NCBI GenBank assembly: GCA_019309115.1 | Contig: JAFDGW010000017.1 | Coordinates: forward strand, 1-64,000 | Origin: Deltaproteobacteria bacterium | GTDB taxonomy: Bacteria > Desulfobacterota > Syntrophobacteria > Syntrophobacterales > Thermodesulforhabdaceae | Direction: 5' to 3' | Length of the DNA: 64,000 bases | Shown here: positions 25,300-32,560 of the stretch, piece after piece | Numbering within the stretch: position 1 is the first letter of the stretch | Layout: each line of letters starts with the position of its first letter | Position numbers and translations under genes: made by a program | The notes under the pieces: generated by a model | Database searches by the model: none | Told to the model about the DNA's origin: nothing | What the model saw: only the letters and a program-made list of their open reading frames with translations

Positions 25300-26497
25300 C
25301 TCCCTTTAAGTGCTGCAACACAATTTCAAGATCCTTATCACCCCGACCGGAAAGATTAACAATTATGATAGTGTCTGCACTCCTGTTGGCTGCTTCTTTA
25401 ATGGCATGCGCAAGGGCGTGTGAACTTTCTAGGGCAGGAAGTATCCCCTCCTGCCGTGATAAAGTGTGGAAAGCATCAAGTGCTTCAAAGTCCGTTACTG
25501 CGACATAGCGCACCCTGCCTATGTCTTTCAGATAAGCATGTTCAGGCCCAACCCCCGGGTAATCCAGCCCGGCCGAAACGGAGTGGGCTTCGAGTATCTG
25601 TCCATCGTCGGTTTGGAGTACGTAGGATTTGGACCCATGCAAGACTCCAATAGCCCCCGCGCCAAGGGTAGCGGCATGTTTTCCAGTCTTTACCCCCCTT
25701 CCGGCCGCTTCAACGCCGATCATTTCAACAGGATCACTGAGAAACTCGTAAAAAAGCCCCATTGAGTTGCTTCCTCCACCAACGCAGGCAATCAAAACAT
25801 CGGGCAGCCGTTCTTCCTTCTCGAGTATTTGCTTCTTTGCTTCCTTTCCAATGACTCTCTGAAATTCTCGTACCATGACCGGGTACGGATGAGGGCCGGC
25901 AACAGATCCGATGACGTAAAAGGTATCTCTAACAGTTGAGACCCAATGCCTCATGGCTTCGTTCATCGCATCTTTGAGTGTTCCCGTGCCGGTTTCAACC
26001 GGTATAACCTCGGCGCCGAGAAGTTCCATACGTTTCACATTCGGTGCCTGACGTTTTATATCTTCTACTCCCATGAAGATTTTGCATTCGAGTCCAAGCA
26101 GAGCTGCGGCCGTAGCAGTCGCTACACCGTGCTGACCGGCACCCGTTTCTGCTATGACCTTGCTCTTGCCCATGCGCTTAGTCAGTAAAGCCTGACCAAT
26201 GGTGTTGTTAATCTTGTGTGCTCCCGTGTGTGCCAGGTCCTCACGCTTCAGATATATCTTAGCTCCGCCGATATGATCGGATAGATTTTGGGCATAGTAG
26301 AGCGGTGTCGGCCTTCCGACATAATACCTGAGGTATTTTTCCATTTCCTTGGAAAAACTTGGGTCTCCAAGGACTATTTCGCGAAAAGCCTCTTCAAGTT
26401 CCAGAAGGGCTGGCATGAGAGACTCCGCTACGTACCTTCCTCCATAGGGACCAAAATGACCGCGGTTATCAGGTTGCAAATACGCTGTGTTACTCAT
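25283..26497 (-). CDS. trpB: tryptophan synthase beta subunit
   Basis: A 404-residue PLP enzyme joining indole and serine. The PLP lysine is in [13 protein letters not shown], the substrate loop in [13 protein letters not shown], and the glycine-rich phosphate cup in [10 protein letters not shown]. It is a TrpB1-type protein that partners TrpA. It follows trpF by 12 nt with AGGAG at 8 nt from the ATG. Confidence 0.95.
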   Translation of the reverse strand: MSNTAYLQPDNRGHFGPYGGRYVAESLMPALLELEEAFREIVLGDPSFSKEMEKYLRYYVGRPTPLYYAQNLSDHIGGAKIYLKREDLAHTGAHKINNTIGQALLTKRMGKSKVIAETGAGQHGVATATAAALLGLECKIFMGVEDIKRQAPNVKRMELLGAEVIPVETGTGTLKDAMNEAMRHWVSTVRDTFYVIGSVAGPHPYPVMVREFQRVIGKEAKKQILEKEERLPDVLIACVGGGSNSMGLFYEFLSDPVEMIGVEAAGRGVKTGKHAATLGAGAIGVLHGSKSYVLQTDDGQILEAHSVSAGLDYPGVGPEHAYLKDIGRVRYVAVTDFEALDAFHTLSRQEGILPALESSHALAHAIKEAANRSADTIIIVNLSGRGDKDLEIVLQHLKGDGKDE

Positions 26498-26509
26498 GGA
26501 TGTCTCCTT

Positions 26510-27193
26510 TTATTTTTGCTTTTCAAGTTCTTTAAGGCTTTCTAACAAGAGCCTTACTTTTTCGAGGTCTTTTTTCCCAGGTTCTTTTTCCACACCACTG
26601 CTCAAATCTATACCGTCCGGTCTGGCGGAGCGAACGGCTTCGACCACATTGTCAGGGGTCAGTCCACCGGCAAGTATAATGGGAACAGAAGCAGGGTTGT
26701 GAACCTTGTTAGTAGGGGCGGGTTCTGAACCTGCCCCTACTTCTGCCACTTCACCCCAGTTCCAGATTCTACCGGTTCCGCCGTAGCCGTGTTTTCCGCT
26801 TTCAAAAAGCGCCATGGAACAACTATAGCGGGGCAAGTCGGCAAATGAAGGCTTCTTTCGGGCAAAAAAAGCCTTGCAGACGGTAAGAGCTTCTTTTTCC
26901 AGCCGTTGAGTCCAGTCCGGAGGTTCATTACCATGAAGCTGAGCCACATGTATGCCGGTGCTATCTCGAATACGCAGTATTTCTTCAGGCGTCAGGTTCA
27001 CGAAGACGCCAAAGCACCTAACATGATCGTTAATTTCCCGTATTATTTCTGCTGCTCGACCTGGAGTAATATACCTCGGGCTTTTTTCGTAAAAGACGAA
27101 GCCTATGGCATCGACTCCCAGCTTTGCGCAGCCCAGTGCGTCGTCCATGTTTGTTATGCCGCAAATCTTTACGAATAGACTATTTGCCGCCAT
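26510..27193 (-). CDS. trpF: phosphoribosylanthranilate isomerase with in-frame palindromic insertion
   Basis: A 227-residue TIM barrel for the Amadori step of tryptophan synthesis. The catalytic Cys is in VKICGIT (residue 11); the family motifs LHGNE, GGTGRIWNW and ILAGGLTPDNV are all present, as is VDLSSGVE-like GIDLSSGVEKEPGKKD. Usual length is about 205-215; the extra residues are about 151-168, where a 29-bp palindrome encodes VGAGSEPAPT just before the ILAGGL strand. The frame is kept, so the enzyme may still work. It overlaps trpC by 14 bp. Confidence 0.93.
   Translation of the reverse strand: MAANSLFVKICGITNMDDALGCAKLGVDAIGFVFYEKSPRYITPGRAAEIIREINDHVRCFGVFVNLTPEEILRIRDSTGIHVAQLHGNEPPDWTQRLEKEALTVCKAFFARKKPSFADLPRYSCSMALFESGKHGYGGTGRIWNWGEVAEVGAGSEPAPTNKVHNPASVPIILAGGLTPDNVVEAVRSARPDGIDLSSGVEKEPGKKDLEKVRLLLESLKELEKQK
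26712..26740. repeat. 29-bp palindromic element, copy 2, inside trpF
   Basis: Begins GTAGGGGCGGGTTC and ends GAACCTGCCCCTAC: one base differs from the perfect copy at 20989-21017. On the coding strand of trpF it gives VGAGSEPAPT, the same peptide as the other copy although the two host genes lie on opposite strands. That is expected of a palindrome in matching frame. Confidence 0.88.
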
Positions 27194-28013
27194 TTCGCCC
27201 AGCCTCCAGGAGGGTTTTTAGTGTTAGCGCAGGGTCTTCACTTTTGACCAGATGTTCACCAATGAGGAATGCCCTGACACCTGTTTTCATTATTCTTCGA
27301 ATATCATCCGGTCCCGTTATTCCGCTTTCGCACACGACAACATGCTTATCCATGTCAATGTACCCTGCTAAATCTTCGGTTCGCGTAAGGGATACCTCGA
27401 ATGTGTCCAGATCCCGGTTGTTTATTCCTATCACGCTGCATTGAGCTTCCAGGGCATGATCCAGTTCTCTTTTGTTGTGCACTTCAACGAGGGTACTCAT
27501 TCCAAGGGAGTGGGCAGTTTCAACGAAATCAAAGAGTTGATCCGGTTCTAGTATGCGCACAATGAGGAGCACAGCGTCGCTCCCCATCACTTTTGACTGA
27601 AAGATCTGGTATGGATCGAGAATAAAATCCTTTCTAAGAACGGGCAAAAAGGTGGAAGCTTTTACCTTTTCGAAGTCATTTTCAGCGGCGAAGAAGAAGT
27701 TTTTTTCCGTTATTACAGATATTGCCGCAGCGCCAGCTTTCTCGTAAATACGCGCTTGTTTTTCCGGGTTAAGATCTGGAGAAAAAAGACCTTTGGACGG
27801 TGAACCTCGCTTTATTTCTGCAATGATTCTTGGAGTGGTGCCTTCGGCCAGCGCATCTCTGAAATGAAACCTTCCATCCCATTCCTTTGCCCTCTCTTCT
27901 GCCAACCGGCGAATCGCCTGAAAAGACACCCTCTTTCGCTCTACCTGCAATTCATTCAATTTTGCTTCAATTATGGGTCTCAACTGACCCGGTATTTTAC
28001 CACGTTTGTCCAT
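27180..28013 (-). CDS. trpC: indole-3-glycerol phosphate synthase
   Basis: A 277-residue TIM barrel for ring closure to indole-3-glycerol phosphate. The catalytic Lys is in IAEIKRGSPSKG, and the phosphate and substrate motifs VLRKDFILDPYQI, GINNRDLDTFEV and CESGI are visible. The start at 28013 was chosen because AAGGAG lies 8 nt upstream and upstream in-frame codons show no family similarity. It sits between trpD and trpF in the operon. Confidence 0.94.
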   Translation of the reverse strand: MDKRGKIPGQLRPIIEAKLNELQVERKRVSFQAIRRLAEERAKEWDGRFHFRDALAEGTTPRIIAEIKRGSPSKGLFSPDLNPEKQARIYEKAGAAAISVITEKNFFFAAENDFEKVKASTFLPVLRKDFILDPYQIFQSKVMGSDAVLLIVRILEPDQLFDFVETAHSLGMSTLVEVHNKRELDHALEAQCSVIGINNRDLDTFEVSLTRTEDLAGYIDMDKHVVVCESGITGPDDIRRIMKTGVRAFLIGEHLVKSEDPALTLKTLLEAGRNGGK

Positions 28014-28026
28014 GCACCTGCTCCTT

Positions 28027-29046
28027 TCAAACAGCCGATCGCGTGAAGTCGATAAGCGCTTCCAGTTTTTGCAATGCTGCCCCGCCATCTATGCTTTTTC
28101 GCGCCAACTCTATGCCTTCCTTTATGTTTTCCACTTTCCCCGCGGCGACCAGAGCTGCAGCGCTGTTTATGAGCACAACGTTTCGCTTTGGGCCTTGCTC
28201 TTTGCCTCCCAGCACAGCCTTCAATATTGCCGCGTTGACCTCCGGATCGCCTCCTTTCATTTCGTCCTCCGAAGCTGTTTCCCCGAAGTACTGCTCGGGA
28301 TAGAAGTCATAGGTTTTAACGCCCGTTGAGTTCACTTCGGAAATGCGTGTAGGAGCGCAGACGGAGATTTCATCGAGGCCGTCATGTCCGTGAACCACAA
28401 AAGCCCTTTTCACACCCAAGAGTCTCAGGGCTTCGGCGAACATTTCCGTCAATTCCGGTGCGAAAACTCCCAGCACCTGACAGTTGGCTCCTGCCGGGTT
28501 GGTGAGTGGTCCAAGCATGTTAAAGATGGTACGGATGCCCAACTCCTTCCTCGGGCCGGCCACGTGTTTCATGGCAGTGTGATACATGGGGGCAAAAAGA
28601 AAGCCGATGCCGATCTCATGTACCGCCTCTTCAACTACTTCCGGATGCACGTCTATTCTAATGCCAAGTGCTTCAAGAACGTCCGCACTACCACACCTGC
28701 TCGATACTGACCTATTTCCGTGCTTTGCAACGGTAACCCCTGCCCCGGCAACTACGAAAGCAGACGTAGTGGATATATTGAAGGTTTCAGCTCCATCTCC
28801 ACCGGTTCCACAGGTGTCAACTACTACTGGAGCCGTCACCTGAATCTTGCGGGCCAGTCGGCGCATGGTGCGAGCTGCCGCTGCAAGCTCTTCAAATGTT
28901 TCGCCTTTGGTGGCCAGTGCCGCGAGGAAAGCTCCAGCCTGTGCGGGTGTGAGGTTTCCCGCAAAGAGTTCTTCCATCACGGCTGTCATCTCATCCTCTG
29001 ACAGGTTTTCACCAGCCGTAAGACGGCTAAGCACATCTCTGATCAT
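28027..29046 (-). CDS. trpD: anthranilate phosphoribosyltransferase
   Basis: A 339-residue enzyme attaching phosphoribose to anthranilate. The PRPP-binding motif VDTCGTGGDGAETFNIST, KHGNRSVSSRCGSADVLEALG and GPLTNPAG are all intact. Its ATG overlaps the end of trpG by 20 bp, so translation is coupled. It is a separate protein, not fused to TrpG as in enterobacteria. Confidence 0.95.
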   Translation of the reverse strand: MIRDVLSRLTAGENLSEDEMTAVMEELFAGNLTPAQAGAFLAALATKGETFEELAAAARTMRRLARKIQVTAPVVVDTCGTGGDGAETFNISTTSAFVVAGAGVTVAKHGNRSVSSRCGSADVLEALGIRIDVHPEVVEEAVHEIGIGFLFAPMYHTAMKHVAGPRKELGIRTIFNMLGPLTNPAGANCQVLGVFAPELTEMFAEALRLLGVKRAFVVHGHDGLDEISVCAPTRISEVNSTGVKTYDFYPEQYFGETASEDEMKGGDPEVNAAILKAVLGGKEQGPKRNVVLINSAAALVAAGKVENIKEGIELARKSIDGGAALQKLEALIDFTRSAV

Positions 29047-29626
29047 TTTCCTTCCTCCTTTCCATCAAGCTTATGAAATTTCTGAGAATTCTCTTGCCCA
29101 CCGGTGTTCCAATAGACTCTGGGTGAAATTGTATGCCTTCGGTAGGGTGGTCCTTGTGCCGTATTCCCATTATTTCGCCGTCATCGCTTTGAGCGCTGAT
29201 TTCAATACATGGCGGCACACTTTCCCTGTCAACGGCAAGTGAGTGATACCTCATTGCCGCAAATGGTCTTTTCAGTCCCGTGAAAATGGTTCTGCCATCT
29301 GCCCGTACCATGGATGTTTTACCGTGCATAATACGCTTTGCGTGCACGATTCGCGCTCCGAAAGCTCTGGCAATCGCCTGATGCCCGAGACATACTCCCA
29401 GGATTGGAATTTTCCCCGAAAACAGTCTAATAGCATCTAAGGTTATCCCGGCTCCTTCAGGCCTGCCTGGCCCGGGCGATATAACCAGTCCTTCCGGTTC
29501 CATGGAAACCAGGTCCGCCACTGAAATCTCATCGTTTCTGATGACCTCAACAGTGCACCCCAGCTCGCCAAGGTATTGTGCGAGGTTGTAGGTGAAAGAG
29601 TCGTAATTATCTATTAACACAACCAT
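29027..29626 (-). CDS. trpG: anthranilate synthase glutamine amidotransferase component
   Basis: A 199-residue class I amidotransferase. The triad is visible: Cys in LGVCLGHQ, His and Glu in QFHPES. It gives ammonia from glutamine to TrpE. It may also serve para-aminobenzoate synthase, since no other copy is in the window. It is 32 nt downstream of trpE. Confidence 0.94.
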   Translation of the reverse strand: MVVLIDNYDSFTYNLAQYLGELGCTVEVIRNDEISVADLVSMEPEGLVISPGPGRPEGAGITLDAIRLFSGKIPILGVCLGHQAIARAFGARIVHAKRIMHGKTSMVRADGRTIFTGLKRPFAAMRYHSLAVDRESVPPCIEISAQSDDGEIMGIRHKDHPTEGIQFHPESIGTPVGKRILRNFISLMERRKENDQRCA

Positions 29627-29658
29627 TTTCCCCTCCTAAAATACACCGCCCAAAGAAA

Positions 29659-31140
29659 TTACCCTTTCCGCCCTGTAAGCATCTTTATTGCTTGTTCCAT
29701 TGCCTTTGCCTTGTGGAGTGTCTCAAGCCGTTCCCGATGAGGATCCGAGTCCGCGACTATGCCAGCTCCAGCCTGGACCGCCACAGTGCCGTTTTCCACC
29801 ACAGCGGTTCGTATGGTGATAGCCATATCGAGATTGCCTTGGAACGAAACGTAACCCACGCATCCCCCGTATGGGCCTCTAGGCCTTCTCTCCAGCTCTG
29901 CAATAATCTGCATGGCACGGACCTTGGGCGCCCCGGTCAGGGTTCCCGCGGGAAATGTGGCTCTGATGACGTCCCAGGCGTCCAGTCCCTTCCTTAAGTG
30001 TGCCTGCACGTGGGAGACCAGGTGCATTACATGCGAGTAACGTTCGATGGTCATGTATTCCGTAACCTGCACGGAACCAACTTCTGCAACGCGCCCAAGA
30101 TCGTTCCTTCCCAGATCAACCAGCATTATGTGTTCGGCCCGTTCTTTTTCGTCTTTCAAGAGCTCGTTGGCCCTTTTTCTGTCTTCCTGCTCCGTAAATC
30201 CACGAGGTCTAGTGCCTGCTATAGGCCGAAGGGATACTATTCCGTTTTCGAGCCTCACCATGGTTTCCGGAGATGACCCCACAAGCGTTAACGTTCCCAG
30301 TTTACAGAAGAAAAGGTAGGGAGATGGATTTATGTATCGCTGTATCCTGTAAAGCGCCCAGGGATCAAGATTACAACCGGCCCGAAAAGGCTGAGACAGT
30401 ACTATTTGAATAGCCTCTCCATCGCGTATGTACTCTTTTGCCTTCCGGACCATGTCTTCAAAATCATCTGGAGAAACTGCTGGCTGCAACAAAATTTCAT
30501 TATGGGATTGCCAGTTAAACAGGATGATGTCAGGCTTCGGGGCGTTCAGAAGTTCTTCCAGGTTATCAAGCCTTCTTTGCACCTCGTCGAATGTACAGGG
30601 CGATTCCTGATAGGCTATGGAAAGAAGCGTTACGGTGTGGTTCCGATGATCGAAAATCATTGTATCGCGTGGAATTACGAACCTGGCCAGGGGATTTTCC
30701 TGAGGCAAAAGATTCGGAATAGGCTCGAAAAATGAGGCCATTTCGTAGCACATGTAACCCACAAGTCCTCCCCAGAAACGTGGAAGTCTCTGCACACTAG
30801 GAGCTACGTAACGGGACATGATTTTCCGTAGAATGCCCAGAGGATTTCCGTCGTGATGATAGATTTCCCGAGGTTTTCTGTCGGTAAAGTCTATTTCCAC
30901 CCTGTTTCTAAACACCGTTACATGGGCGTATGGTGATATTCCCAGAAAACTGTACCTGCCCCATCGCTCACCCCCTTCCACACTTTCCAGAAGAAATATG
31001 CCTTCCTGTTCCTTTATTTTTCCAAGCACTGAAACGGGGCTTTCCAGATCGTAAAGCACCGTTCGAAAGCAGGGAATAACGCTATAACTGTTTGATAATT
31101 CAGAAAATAAACTTCTGTCTGGAAATCCGCTTATAAGCAT
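29659..31140 (-). CDS. trpE: anthranilate synthase component I
   Basis: A 493-residue chorismate-using enzyme. The N-terminal LLESVEGGE element is part of the tryptophan feedback-binding site. The catalytic half has SSPETMVRLENG, RPIAGTRPRG, LVDLGRNDLGRVAEVGSV and TLTGAPKVRAMQII. So the pathway is likely to be inhibited by tryptophan at the protein level as well as by attenuation. It overlaps the DAHP synthase gene by 10 bp. Confidence 0.95.
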   Translation of the reverse strand: MLISGFPDRSLFSELSNSYSVIPCFRTVLYDLESPVSVLGKIKEQEGIFLLESVEGGERWGRYSFLGISPYAHVTVFRNRVEIDFTDRKPREIYHHDGNPLGILRKIMSRYVAPSVQRLPRFWGGLVGYMCYEMASFFEPIPNLLPQENPLARFVIPRDTMIFDHRNHTVTLLSIAYQESPCTFDEVQRRLDNLEELLNAPKPDIILFNWQSHNEILLQPAVSPDDFEDMVRKAKEYIRDGEAIQIVLSQPFRAGCNLDPWALYRIQRYINPSPYLFFCKLGTLTLVGSSPETMVRLENGIVSLRPIAGTRPRGFTEQEDRKRANELLKDEKERAEHIMLVDLGRNDLGRVAEVGSVQVTEYMTIERYSHVMHLVSHVQAHLRKGLDAWDVIRATFPAGTLTGAPKVRAMQIIAELERRPRGPYGGCVGYVSFQGNLDMAITIRTAVVENGTVAVQAGAGIVADSDPHRERLETLHKAKAMEQAIKMLTGRKG

Positions 31141-32156
31141 TTTCCAAGCTCCTTCACGATATTTGCTATGTGTTTCACTTCGTAAGCGAGTTGGCCAAAT
31201 TCTTCGGGCGTAATGGACTGTTGCCCGTCACTCAGGGCCTTTTCCGGTTTAGAGTGAACTTCCACCATTATGCCGTTGGCTCCGACTGCACATGCAGCTT
31301 TGCTGAGGGGAATTACCTGCTCGCGTCTGCCCGATGCGTGACTCGGATCCACGATAACCGGTAAATGAGTCTCCTGCAGGAGGAACAGAACGGCTGACAG
31401 ATCAAGTGTATTTCTACTGTGGTTGCAAAAGGTTCGAATACCTCGTTCGCAAAGTATTACCTTTGGGTTTCCTTCATTTACTATGTATTCTGCTGACATG
31501 AGCCATTCTTCGACGGTTGCCGCCATGCCTCTTTTGAGAATAACTGGTTTGGTCGAACGCCCGGCACGCCTCAGGAGCGAAAAATTCTGCATATTTCGTG
31601 TGCCTATCTGAACAATATCGCAGTATTCTTCGACGATGTCATAAACGGTGTGGTCAATAGCTTCTGAGACAATAGGTAGGCCGACTTTTTCGCGAACCCT
31701 AGCGAGTATCTTCAGCCCTTTTTCTCCTAGCCCTTGGAAAGAATATGGTGAGGTTCGAGGTTTGTAAGCTCCGCCACGAAACATGTGAGCACCTGCGGCT
31801 CGAACCTTTTCTGCAATATCCAGCGTTAGCGCTTCATCTTCAACGGCACAGGGACCGGCGATTATTGCAAATGTGTCGTCACCAATTTTGATGTCTTCTG
31901 AAATGGGTATAACGCTGCTTTCGGATTGAAATTCTCTGCTTACCAGTTTGTAAGGCCTGGTAACAGGAATCGCCTCTTTTACACCAGGCATGGCAATAAA
32001 AGGAGATGGATCAAGGGCGCCTTCGTTCCCGACTATTCCTATGGCTGTTCTGTCGCTGCCTGGGACCGGGCGAGCTTCGTAACCGAGTTCATGAATCCTG
32101 GCTACGACCTGTTCGATTTGGTCGTCGGTGGCATCGTTTTTCATGACCACTAACAT
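31131..32156 (-). CDS. aroF: 3-deoxy-7-phosphoheptulonate synthase, type I-beta
   Basis: A 341-residue DAHP synthase that joins phosphoenolpyruvate and erythrose-4-phosphate. It has an N-terminal ferredoxin-like regulatory domain (about 1-70, MLVVMKNDATDDQIEQV) and a KDO8P-like barrel with IAGPCAVE, RGGAYKPRTSPYSFQG, QIGTRNMQNF and DPSHASGRR. Being first in the trp operon, this isozyme is probably tied to tryptophan demand. It begins after two terminators and the leader peptide gene. Confidence 0.93.
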   Translation of the reverse strand: MLVVMKNDATDDQIEQVVARIHELGYEARPVPGSDRTAIGIVGNEGALDPSPFIAMPGVKEAIPVTRPYKLVSREFQSESSVIPISEDIKIGDDTFAIIAGPCAVEDEALTLDIAEKVRAAGAHMFRGGAYKPRTSPYSFQGLGEKGLKILARVREKVGLPIVSEAIDHTVYDIVEEYCDIVQIGTRNMQNFSLLRRAGRSTKPVILKRGMAATVEEWLMSAEYIVNEGNPKVILCERGIRTFCNHSRNTLDLSAVLFLLQETHLPVIVDPSHASGRREQVIPLSKAACAVGANGIMVEVHSKPEKALSDGQQSITPEEFGQLAYEVKHIANIVKELGKCL

Positions 32157-32193
32157 TTTTTCCCTCTCCTATACCCGAATGTTTCATAAAAGC

Positions 32194-32225
32194 AAAAAGG
32201 CCGTGGACTTATGCCCACGGCCTTT
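32194..32225 (-). terminator. trp leader terminator 2
   Basis: On the minus strand GGCCGTGGGC, loop ATAA, GTCCACGGCC, then TTTTT, about 40 nt before aroF. The stem reaches 11 bp with its AAA/TTT ends and one internal mismatch. Its 5' arm can also pair with the 3' arm of terminator 1 (8 bp, GCCGTGGG with CCCACGGC). Confidence 0.85.
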
Positions 32226-32235
32226 GCATGCAAAC

Positions 32236-32271
32236 AAAAAAGCCGTGGGAACCTGCCTGGGCTCCCACGGC
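32236..32271 (-). terminator. trp leader terminator 1
   Basis: On the minus strand GCCGTGGGA (32271 to 32263), a 12-nt loop, TCCCACGGC (32250 to 32242), then six T. Its 5' arm and loop contain GTGGGAGCCC, which is perfectly complementary over 10 bp to GGGCTCCCAC at the end of the leader peptide gene, the expected antiterminator. Confidence 0.88.
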
Positions 32272-32299
32272 CTTTAGTTTTTTATCTACTGGAGGCTAA

Positions 32300-32386
32300 T
32301 CACAGCCAGTGGGAGCCCCCTTTCCAGGCCCACCACCAGCACCAGTTTCTCATTGGCTTTGTGGGATTAAAATTTTCAAACTTCAT
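32300..32386 (-). CDS. trpL: trp operon leader peptide
   Basis: A 28-codon ORF with AGGAAA about 6 nt before its ATG. It contains six Trp codons, five clustered in NWCWWWAW (residues 14-21) and one just before the final Leu. It lies directly upstream of two terminators and the aroF-trpEGDCFBA operon. Ribosome stalling at the Trp run would leave codons 23-26 (GGGCTCCCAC) free to pair with the 5' arm of terminator 1 and allow read-through. When Trp-tRNA is plentiful, the ribosome reaches the stop, covers that segment, and terminator 1 forms. Too short for routine gene calling but very well supported. Confidence 0.93.
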   Translation of the reverse strand: MKFENFNPTKPMRNWCWWWAWKGGSHWL

Positions 32387-32430
32387 TTTTGCTTTCCTGT
32401 TTGTCTCGTGTTTGTTTCAAAGCAATCAAA

Positions 32431-32459
32431 AATAAACCATACCAACAGAGGCTTTGCAA
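32431..32459 (-). promoter_or_regulatory. possible trp operon promoter
   Basis: On the minus strand TTGCAA (32459 to 32454) and TTTATT (32436 to 32431) with a 17-nt spacer, about 40 nt upstream of the leader ATG. The -10 match is weak. No TrpR-type operator is evident. Confidence 0.35.
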
Positions 32460-32560
32460 GCATTTTATTGAGGGTGTTTCAAAAAACGGTGCATGTTTCC
32501 GCCATCACTGCCCGACGCAAAGAAGCACCCCCCAAAAGGTTACCGTTGCCTTTTTCCTAC

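Noticed and set aside
32300-32386. Chance origin of the Trp-rich leader ORF
   Set aside because: Six Trp codons in 28, a ribosome site, exact complementarity to terminator 1 and position before aroF-trp together make chance very unlikely.
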